This document shows, piece by piece, positions 9,160-15,045 of a stretch of 22,337 nt of DNA. Location: positions 1 through 22,337 of the forward strand of contig CALTXP010000021.1 in assembly GCA_943913325.1 (NCBI GenBank), written 5' to 3'. Position 1 is the first letter of the stretch, and every line of letters starts with the position of its first letter. Under the pieces are notes generated by a model, which saw only the letters and a program-made list of their open reading frames with translations, was not told where the DNA came from and did not search any database. A program made the translations under genes and the position numbers. Source of the stretch: an uncultured Anaerococcus sp. GTDB taxonomy: Bacteria > Bacillota > Clostridia > Tissierellales > Peptoniphilaceae.

Positions 9160-10008
9160 TCACCATTTATCCTTATCTCTGTGTTTTTTAATTATTATAT
9201 AGTCATCATTTTTCATTCTTTCATACATACGCTCAGCCATGTAAACCGAACGGTGTTTACCACCAGTGCAACCAAAGGCTATAGTTATAGTGTTTTTACC
9301 TTGACTTACGAATTCTGGCATCAAGTTATTTATAAAATTATAAATATCATCTTCCACCTTATTTGTAATTTTAAATTGATCTAAATAATCTTTAAGTTTA
9401 ATATCCGTACCATTTAAGTCTTTCAAATCTTCTATATAAAATGGATTGGGTAAAAATCTCATATCAAAGACAAAATCAAAATCTTCACTTATGCCATTTT
9501 TGTAACCAAAAGATAAAATATTTACTATCATCTTGTCTTTTTTATATGATGAATCCTCTATAACTTTCCTTAGTTCTTTTGCTGTATAATTACTAGTATC
9601 TATAAATCTTTCTGAGATTTTCATAATAGACTTTAAATACTCTCTTTCTCTAATAATCCCATCTGAGACATTACCAAATTCACCCATAGGATGAGGCCTT
9701 CTTAGTTCGTTATATCTTTTTAAGATTTCTCTATCATTACAATATAAATAAATTACCTCAGTATCTGGATTTTTTTCTTTTAATTTTAATAATGATTTAT
9801 TCATATCATTATCTAAAGTATGAGATCTAAAATCTACTACTACTGCCATTTTTTCTATAGGACTTTCTTGCATTTTATTAAGTTCAATGAATTTTTCTAT
9901 CAAATATGCTGGGACATTATCCATCGTATAGTATCCCATATCCTCATATGTCCTAAGAGCTGTAGTTTTCCCAGAACCACTTAAACCAGTAATTATTTTA
10001 AGCTTCAT
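9160..10008 (-). CDS. rapZ: RapZ/YvcJ family nucleotide-binding protein
   Basis: RapZ-family proteins are P-loop ATP/GTP-binding proteins. In enterobacteria RapZ binds an sRNA and senses glucosamine 6-phosphate; in Bacillus YvcJ is tied to competence and cell-wall metabolism. The 282 residues show a Walker A GLSGSGKT (8-15), a Walker B-like VVVDFRS (56-62), RRPHP (103-107), SFGYKNG (166-172), RFLPNP (184-189) and the C-terminal GCTGGKHRSV (246-255), all family hallmarks. Its ATG overlaps the murB stop as TAATG with CGGAGAT seven bases upstream, so the two are co-translated. Proximity to murB fits a role near amino-sugar and peptidoglycan metabolism, but the local partner is not shown by the sequence. 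Confidence 0.95.
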   Translation of the reverse strand: MKLKIITGLSGSGKTTALRTYEDMGYYTMDNVPAYLIEKFIELNKMQESPIEKMAVVVDFRSHTLDNDMNKSLLKLKEKNPDTEVIYLYCNDREILKRYNELRRPHPMGEFGNVSDGIIREREYLKSIMKISERFIDTSNYTAKELRKVIEDSSYKKDKMIVNILSFGYKNGISEDFDFVFDMRFLPNPFYIEDLKDLNGTDIKLKDYLDQFKITNKVEDDIYNFINNLMPEFVSQGKNTITIAFGCTGGKHRSVYMAERMYERMKNDDYIIIKKHRDKDKW

Positions 10009-10910
10009 TATAAATCTCCGATTAATTTAACCTCACGTTCTAAAGTAAAGCCAGTTTTTTCTTTTACAATTCCTGCAACTTTTTCTATAAAATCAAGCAT
10101 TTCACTACTTGTTGCATTACCAGTATTTATAATAAATCCACAGTGTTTCTCACTAACTTGGCAATCTCCTATCCTATATCCACGTAAACCACATTCATCT
10201 ATTAACTTAGAAGCGTATGATCCTTCTGGTCTTTTAAAAGTTGATCCTGCAGATTTTTTATCTAAAGGCTGCTTTGTTTCACGTCTATTTGTATAATCAT
10301 CATATTTCTCTTGTGCTTTATTTTCTGTATCATAGGAAAGTTTAAAAGTGGCAGATGATACTATAAGATCTTGTTCAAAAATCTTAGAATGTCTGTAAGA
10401 AAAATTCATTTGCTCATTTGTAAAGTTATATTCATTGCCTAATAAATCAAAAGCCTTTACATTTATACATATGTCTTTAATTTCTTTATTATAGGCACCT
10501 GCATTCATAGAAACTGCTCCACCAACAGATCCTGGTATACCTGAAACTTCTTCCATTCCTGTTAGCTTATTTTCTATAGCATATAAGGCCGCTCTATTTA
10601 GCTTAGTTCCAGCGAAAACTGTAAGCTCTGTATCTTCTAAGCTTATATAATCATAATTATCAGCTAGAACCAGTACACATCCTCTTATTCCCTTATCTGT
10701 AATAAGAAGATTAGACCCTCTGCCTATAACAGTAGTATGAATACCATTTTCATTATTAAATATAAGTAAGTCTTGTAACTCTTTTTCCTTATGAGGCTTT
10801 ACCAGTACATCAGCTGGTCCACCTATACCCCATGTTGTGTAGTCTTTTAAAGGCTCGTCAAATAGGATTTCTCCAAATCTTTTGCCCTCGTATATAGATT
10901 TTAAGTCCAT
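10008..10910 (-). CDS. murB: UDP-N-acetylenolpyruvoylglucosamine reductase
   Basis: MurB uses NADPH and bound FAD to reduce UDP-GlcNAc-enolpyruvate to UDP-MurNAc, the second committed step of peptidoglycan precursor synthesis. The 300 residues include the FAD-binding stretches GRGSNLL (63-69) and GIPGSVGGAVSMNAGAYN (124-141), SYRHSKIF (171-178), and SAGSTFKRP (220-228) with Ser223 as the likely proton donor. C-terminal EREVKLIG (291-298) carries the last active-site glutamate. The length and lack of the long insertion fit the type II MurB usual in Gram-positives. The start has a strong AGGAGG (plus-strand 10915-10920). It is the first gene of the left operon, with a promoter-like region and an AT-rich palindrome upstream. 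Confidence 0.96.
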   Translation of the reverse strand: MDLKSIYEGKRFGEILFDEPLKDYTTWGIGGPADVLVKPHKEKELQDLLIFNNENGIHTTVIGRGSNLLITDKGIRGCVLVLADNYDYISLEDTELTVFAGTKLNRAALYAIENKLTGMEEVSGIPGSVGGAVSMNAGAYNKEIKDICINVKAFDLLGNEYNFTNEQMNFSYRHSKIFEQDLIVSSATFKLSYDTENKAQEKYDDYTNRRETKQPLDKKSAGSTFKRPEGSYASKLIDECGLRGYRIGDCQVSEKHCGFIINTGNATSSEMLDFIEKVAGIVKEKTGFTLEREVKLIGDL

Positions 10911-10921
10911 ATTTCCTCCTA

Positions 10922-10940
10922 GATTTAAAGAATTTAAATC
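10922..10940. repeat. Perfect AT-rich inverted repeat in murB leader
   Basis: GATTTAAA, three bases (GAA), then TTTAAATC form a perfect 8-base palindrome (arms 10922-10929 and 10933-10940). It lies one base upstream of the AGGAGG of murB and downstream of the predicted -10 box. It could act as an RNA hairpin near the ribosome binding site or as a DNA operator. Function is not shown by the sequence. Confidence 0.6.
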
Positions 10941-10958
10941 AAAGTTCTCTATTAATCT

Positions 10959-10964
10959 ATTATA
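10959..10964 (-). promoter_or_regulatory. -10 box of predicted murB operon promoter
   Basis: On the minus strand this reads TATAAT, a perfect sigma-A -10 box, about 49 bases before the murB ATG. The -35 region is weak: the hexamer 17 bases upstream reads AAAACA, matching only the last half of TTGACA. The likely transcript start is near 10952, giving a leader of about 40 bases that includes the palindrome. No other promoter-like sequence was seen in the cluster down to rlmD. Confidence 0.5.
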
Positions 10965-10999
10965 CCTTAATTTGATATCTTTGTTTTAGTAAAAAAAAT

Positions 11000-11028
11000 T
11001 TGTAATTCAACTGATTTTTTGGTAAAAT
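11000..11028 (+). promoter_or_regulatory. Predicted rpmB promoter
   Basis: TTGTAA (11000-11005) and TAAAAT (11023-11028) are separated by exactly 17 bases and match 4/6 and 5/6 of the sigma-A consensus. Transcription would start near 11035, about 30 bases before the rpmB ATG. It diverges from the murB promoter; the two -10 boxes are about 60 bases apart. Confidence 0.6.
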
Positions 11029-11051
11029 AATAAAGATTAATTGTAAAAGCT

Positions 11052-11059
11052 AGGAGGTG
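11052..11059 (+). promoter_or_regulatory. rpmB ribosome binding site (fixes the start)
   Basis: AGGAGGTG is a near-perfect Shine-Dalgarno sequence six bases before the ATG at 11066. A GTG at 11057 is in frame but lies inside this site, so it cannot be the start. Confidence 0.8.
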
Positions 11060-11065
11060 TTTTAT

Positions 11066-11254
11066 ATGGCAAATTCATGTGATATTTGTGGTAAAGGAGT
11101 TAAATCAGGTAAATCTGTAACTTTTTCTCACAAAGGTGTCAACAGAACTTTTAAACCAAACGTGCATAAAGTAAGAGCTATAGTAGATGGATCTCCAAAG
11201 ACAATCAACGTATGTACTAAATGTTTAAAATCTGGAAGAGTACAAAAAGCATAA
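11066..11254 (+). CDS. rpmB: 50S ribosomal protein L28
   Basis: L28 is a small protein of the large ribosomal subunit. Starting at ATG 11066 the product is 62 residues, begins MANSCDICGKG and is rich in Lys and Arg, as expected. C5-x2-C8 and C50-x2-C53 make a zinc-ribbon pair, so this is the zinc-binding (C+) form. The FSHKGVNRTFKPNV region (20-33) is characteristic of L28. It is the only plus-strand gene in the window. It has its own promoter, is divergent from murB, convergent with the catalase gene, and ends at a strong two-way terminator. Opposite orientation of rpmB to the prkC-rsgA-rpe cluster is also usual in Bacillus. Confidence 0.96.
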   Translation: MANSCDICGKGVKSGKSVTFSHKGVNRTFKPNVHKVRAIVDGSPKTINVCTKCLKSGRVQKA

Positions 11255-11288
11255 TTAAATGCTTTTTTTATTTTGAATTCAAAATAAA

Positions 11289-11325
11289 ACCACTAGGACA
11301 TTTGTATCCTAGTGGTCTTTTTTTT
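11289..11325. terminator. Bidirectional terminator between rpmB and catalase gene
   Basis: ACCACTAGGA (11289-11298), an eight-base loop, and TCCTAGTGGT (11307-11316) make a perfect 10-bp stem. On the plus strand a run of T follows at 11318-11325, ending rpmB. On the minus strand the stem is followed by TTTATTTT, so it should also end the catalase transcript, whose stop codon is at 11328-11330. Confidence 0.9.
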
Positions 11326-11327
11326 AT

Positions 11328-13457
11328 CTAGTTAGATCCATCTCTATCCCAGAATCTTTGTTTTGTTAAGTTTTTTATAAATTTATCTATATCTTTACTA
11401 TCTTTAGATACCATTACTCCATCAGCTTTTTGTTGATCTTCAGTAAGTATATCTGACGGATCACCTATAATCCATAATGGTTTATAGTGTTTAAATGTTT
11501 CGCTTACAAATTCTCCAATATTTTTCTTAAAGTTATGGCTTGGTTTTTCTGGCACTATTACTATAAGCGCATCTTCAAGTACTGGATGAACCGTCTCATA
11601 TCTATGAGTTACCATTACTCCATCTTTTGTATCTTGTAAATTTCCTTGAATTATTTCTGCTTTTGCTTTTTTATCCTTGATAGCTTTTGTAAGCCCTTTA
11701 AAATCAAAGTCATCCTCATCATCTGAATAAATACCAACTTTTAATGTATCTGGTTTAAATATTGTATTTTCTTGTGAAAACTCTGGCACTCTAGAATCTT
11801 GAATTTTCTTTATAGGTTTTATACCTTCTGGATCAAATCCACGTTCTGCATTAGCCATCTGAGCCCCTACATTTTTTGCAATCTCATCTGCCATATCCTT
11901 ATCGACATTTGCAAACATGTCAACTACATTTTGTCTAATTTCTGGTCTTTTAACTTTAGAAAGCTCAAATGAAAATGCATTTATGATGTGCTGTTGCTCT
12001 ACTTTACTTAGTGATTTATAAAACATTGTAGCTTGAGAAAAGTGATCTCTAAAGCTATCTGCCCTAGCTTGTACCTTTCTAGCATCTATCTTCTCTTGAT
12101 AGTGCTCATAACCACCTTGGCTAGCATCTGCATAATAAGGTGATTGATCATCTATACTAGATTTCATATAAGAAACTGGTCCTTTTGGAATCATGTGTTG
12201 ATGCCAACCATCTCTTTGATTATTATGAACCTCAGAAATAGGTCTATTAATTGGAATCTGTGCAAAGTTAGGTCCACCAAGTCTTATAAGTTGTGTATCA
12301 GTATAAGAGAATAACCTACCTTGTAGTAATGGATCATTTGAAAAGTCAATTCCTGGAATTACATTACCTGGATTAAAGGCTACTTGCTCAGTTTCGGCAA
12401 AGTAATTATCAACATTTTTATTTAGAGTAATCTCACCTATTTTGATTTTTTCTATATCACTTTCTGGCCATACTTTTGTAGGATCTAGGATATCAAAGTC
12501 AAAATCAAATTCTTTTTCTTCTGGTAATAATTGTACACAGAAATCCCAAACTGGGTAATCTCCCTCATTAATTGAATCATACAAATCTTTTCTATGACTG
12601 TCTGGATCATTTCCTGAAACTTTTAATGTCTCATCCCAAACTCTAGAGTGTACACCAAGTTGTGGATTCCATTGAAACCTTACAAAGGTTCCTTTACCAT
12701 CTTCATTTATAAATCTAAAAGTATGAACACCAAATCCATCAACCATTCTTAAGGATCTAGGAATAGCTCTATCACTCATTTGCCACATAGTCATATGAGC
12801 TGACTCTTGGTTACGTGATACGAAATCCCAAAAAGTATCGTGAGCTGATTGTGCTTGGGGAACTTCTGTATCTGGCTCTGGTTTTACTGCGTGAACAAAG
12901 TCTGGAAACTTAATAGCATCTTGAATAATAAATACTGGAATATTATTCCCTGCAATATCATAATTTCCCTCTTCTGTATAAAATTTAATAGCAAAACCAC
13001 GTACATCACGAGCTGTATCAGTAGAACCTCTAAAACCAGCTACTGTAGAAATTCTCGTAAATAGTGGAGTTTCCTTGCCTACTTCTGTAAATAGACATGC
13101 TTTTGTATATTCGCTCATATCCTTAGTACATTTAAATACACCGTGAGCTCCCACACCACGGGCATGGACAATTCTTTCTGGAATTCTTTCATGATCAAAA
13201 TGTTGTATCTTTTCTCTAAAGTGAAAATCTTCCATAAGGGTAGGACCACGATCTCCTGCTTTTAAAGAAATCCCATCTTCTGCAATCTTAAGCCCTTTAT
13301 TTGTCGTAAAAGCTTTATTTTTATTTTCTACTTTGTTATCTTTTAAATCTTTTTGCTTATCGTTATCAGCTACTTCTTTAACCTTATCTAAGTCTGGAGG
13401 AGTTAAAGGAGCTTTCTTATAATTATGTTCTTGATCTTTATCTTTACCTTTAGCCAT
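11328..13457 (-). CDS. katE: Large-subunit (clade 2) haem catalase
   Basis: This enzyme breaks down hydrogen peroxide to water and oxygen. The 709 residues match the large-subunit catalases (Bacillus KatE, E. coli HPII). A Lys/Asp-rich N-terminal extension (about 1-55) without a signal peptide is followed by GPTLMEDFHFREK (71-83), the distal histidine H98 in VHARG, the Asn pair of GNNIPVF (170-176), and the haem-ligand Y385 in RLFSYTDTQ (381-389). A C-terminal DJ-1/PfpI-like domain fills about 570-695. N362 stands where HPII has the His that bonds covalently to the haem-ligand Tyr, so that link should be absent. The start has AAGGGG upstream. The gene stands alone between two terminators and would need haem from synthesis or uptake. 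By eye its base composition does not differ clearly from neighbours. Confidence 0.95.
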   Translation of the reverse strand: MAKGKDKDQEHNYKKAPLTPPDLDKVKEVADNDKQKDLKDNKVENKNKAFTTNKGLKIAEDGISLKAGDRGPTLMEDFHFREKIQHFDHERIPERIVHARGVGAHGVFKCTKDMSEYTKACLFTEVGKETPLFTRISTVAGFRGSTDTARDVRGFAIKFYTEEGNYDIAGNNIPVFIIQDAIKFPDFVHAVKPEPDTEVPQAQSAHDTFWDFVSRNQESAHMTMWQMSDRAIPRSLRMVDGFGVHTFRFINEDGKGTFVRFQWNPQLGVHSRVWDETLKVSGNDPDSHRKDLYDSINEGDYPVWDFCVQLLPEEKEFDFDFDILDPTKVWPESDIEKIKIGEITLNKNVDNYFAETEQVAFNPGNVIPGIDFSNDPLLQGRLFSYTDTQLIRLGGPNFAQIPINRPISEVHNNQRDGWHQHMIPKGPVSYMKSSIDDQSPYYADASQGGYEHYQEKIDARKVQARADSFRDHFSQATMFYKSLSKVEQQHIINAFSFELSKVKRPEIRQNVVDMFANVDKDMADEIAKNVGAQMANAERGFDPEGIKPIKKIQDSRVPEFSQENTIFKPDTLKVGIYSDDEDDFDFKGLTKAIKDKKAKAEIIQGNLQDTKDGVMVTHRYETVHPVLEDALIVIVPEKPSHNFKKNIGEFVSETFKHYKPLWIIGDPSDILTEDQQKADGVMVSKDSKDIDKFIKNLTKQRFWDRDGSN

Positions 13458-13483
13458 TATTATCCCCTTTCATAAATCTTAGC

Positions 13484-13489
13484 TTTATA
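13484..13489 (-). promoter_or_regulatory. Possible -10 box of the catalase gene
   Basis: On the minus strand this reads TATAAA, 26 bases before the ATG. Seventeen bases further upstream only a weak TTTTAT is found, inside the T-tract of the rpe terminator. A promoter is expected here because terminators flank the gene, but the match is poor. No clear PerR- or Fur-type operator was seen in the 59-base gap. Confidence 0.3.
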
Positions 13490-13500
13490 TATTTACCCCC

Positions 13501-13533
13501 AAAAAAATAAAAGCCACTAACTTAGTGACTTTT
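13501..13533 (-). terminator. Terminator overlapping the 3' end of rpe
   Basis: On the minus strand AAAAGTCACTA, a three-base AGT loop and TAGTGGCTTTT form an 11-bp stem (one G-U pair; plus-strand arms 13509-13519 and 13523-13533). A T-rich tail (TTTTATTTTTTT) follows. The rpe stop codon (13517-13519) and its last codons lie within the stem. It closes the smc/def-to-rpe cluster and separates it from the catalase gene. Confidence 0.8.
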
Positions 13534-14182
13534 CTTTGAATATTTCATAGTATTTATTTATTTGACTTTTAATATCTTTACCAAAAACATCGGACCCTGC
13601 AACTATTAAATCAGCACCAGCATCTATAACTTCGCCTACATTTGTAGTCTTTATACCACCATCAACTTCTATAATACAAGCCAATTTATTTTTATTGATA
13701 TAATCTCTTAAATATTTAATTTTAGCAAGAGAATCTTTCATAAAGCTCTGTCCACCAAAGCCTGGCTCTACACTCATTACAAGGACTAAGTCTATTTTAT
13801 TTAGGTAAGGAACTATGAGATTAATATCAGTTGCTGGTTTAAAACTAAGACCAACTTCCATTCCTTTTGATTTAATTTCAGCTATAGTTTTATCTACGTC
13901 TTTACAAGCCTCATAGTGAATAGTTAGTCTATCAACTCCTGCTTTCTTAAAATCATCTATATACCTTATAGGTTCTTCAATCATCGCATGAGTATCAAAA
14001 ATATAATCATTCTTATCTCTTATATCACTAATAACCTTAAAACCAAAGGAAATATTCGGTACAAATAAACCATCCATTACATCAATATGGAGGTTTTTTA
14101 ATTCAGTTCCCTTAGTTTTTTCTATATCATCTTGTAAGCTAGCAAAGTTACAACTTAAAATTGAAGGAGCTAATTCTACCAT
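13517..14182 (-). CDS. rpe: Ribulose-phosphate 3-epimerase
   Basis: This enzyme interconverts ribulose 5-phosphate and xylulose 5-phosphate in the pentose phosphate pathway. The 221-residue TIM barrel has APSILSCNFASL (5-16), HIDVMDGLFVPN (32-43; metal ligands H32 and D34), H65 in DTHAMIEEP, the phosphate-binding MSVEPGFGGQSF (136-147), VDGGI (173-177; D174) and AGSDVFG (195-201). All catalytic residues appear intact. It overlaps rsgA by seven bases (ATGGTAG), and GGCGAG upstream serves as a modest ribosome binding site. It is the last gene of its cluster; its final codons form part of the terminator stem. The rsgA-rpe pairing is conserved in Firmicutes. Confidence 0.96.
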   Translation of the reverse strand: MVELAPSILSCNFASLQDDIEKTKGTELKNLHIDVMDGLFVPNISFGFKVISDIRDKNDYIFDTHAMIEEPIRYIDDFKKAGVDRLTIHYEACKDVDKTIAEIKSKGMEVGLSFKPATDINLIVPYLNKIDLVLVMSVEPGFGGQSFMKDSLAKIKYLRDYINKNKLACIIEVDGGIKTTNVGEVIDAGADLIVAGSDVFGKDIKSQINKYYEIFKEKSLS

Positions 14183-15045
14183 TTATTTTCTCGCCTTTCT
14201 TTCAATTCCTTAAATAATAAAAGATAATTATCATATCTTGATTGGGCTATTTGACCATTTTTAAGTTTTTCTTTTACAGAGCAGTTGGGTTCATTTATGT
14301 GGTTACAGTTATTAAATCTACAACTCGTATCAGACATTTCTCTAAAAGTATATTTTAGATTGTTTTCATTTTCTATAAAATCAAAATCAAAATTATCAAA
14401 GCCTGGAGTATCAAATATATGAGTATTTCTATCTAAACTATATATCTCAGTATGACGTGTAGTATTTTTTCCACGTTTAAGTTTTTCTGAAATCTCTCCT
14501 ATCTCAAGTTCTCTTTCGACAAGATTATTTAAAAATGTACTCTTTCCAACTCCTGATGCACCAGAAACTGCTGAAGTCTTAGCATATAAAATCTCTCTTA
14601 TAGTATCTTCTGGAAAATCATTATAATTATCTATGCTTATTAACTTATAATCAAGGCTCTCATAAGTTTTTGACAATTTTCTAATTTGTTTAGAATCTGC
14701 TAAATCTTTTTTTGTAAGAATAATCACCACATCTATATCCTCATATTCACACATAGCTAAGTACTTATCTAGATTATATAAATTAAGTGGTGGACTACTT
14801 ATTGTTACAAATACAAGTATTTGGTCTATATTGGCTATATTAGGTCTTTTAATTTCATTTTTTCTTTCTAAAATTTCAGTAATATAGGCTTTTTTGTCAT
14901 CCTGAATATCTATTACTGCATTATCTCCAACTAGAGGTTTAATTCCTCTTTTCCTAAAATTGCCACGAGCTTTGCACATATAAGTATTTTCGTCAGCTTT
15001 TACATAGTATAATTCTTTTTGAGATTTAATTATTTTTCCATTCAT
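14176..15045 (-). CDS. rsgA: Ribosome small-subunit biogenesis GTPase RsgA
   Basis: RsgA is a circularly permuted GTPase that acts in late 30S maturation. In the 289 residues an OB-fold (about 1-68) precedes the permuted motifs: G4 TKKD (111-114), G5-like TSA (157-159), G1 GASGVGKST (162-170), G2 around TTRHTE (195-200) and G3 DTPG (212-215). A zinc site of C242, C247, H249 and C255 follows, with a helical tail. The ATG overlaps the prkC stop as TAATG, with only a weak GAAG upstream, so coupling to prkC is likely. In Bacillus, RsgA (CpgA) is a substrate of PrkC, and the gene order here is consistent with that. Confidence 0.96.
   Translation of the reverse strand: MNGKIIKSQKELYYVKADENTYMCKARGNFRKRGIKPLVGDNAVIDIQDDKKAYITEILERKNEIKRPNIANIDQILVFVTISSPPLNLYNLDKYLAMCEYEDIDVVIILTKKDLADSKQIRKLSKTYESLDYKLISIDNYNDFPEDTIREILYAKTSAVSGASGVGKSTFLNNLVERELEIGEISEKLKRGKNTTRHTEIYSLDRNTHIFDTPGFDNFDFDFIENENNLKYTFREMSDTSCRFNNCNHINEPNCSVKEKLKNGQIAQSRYDNYLLLFKELKERRENKW

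Noticed and set aside
11057..11065. GTG start for rpmB, adding three residues
   Set aside because: The GTG lies within the AGGAGGTG ribosome binding site; L28 proteins begin at the ATG at 11066.
12849..13064. A 71-codon open frame on the plus strand opposite the catalase gene
   Set aside because: Asn/Tyr/Ile-rich antisense shadow over strongly conserved catalase core; no promoter or ribosome binding site.
13458..13516. PerR or Fur operator upstream of the catalase gene
   Set aside because: The gap has A/T-rich sequence and a weak ATAAA/TTTAT repeat, but no palindrome close to either consensus.
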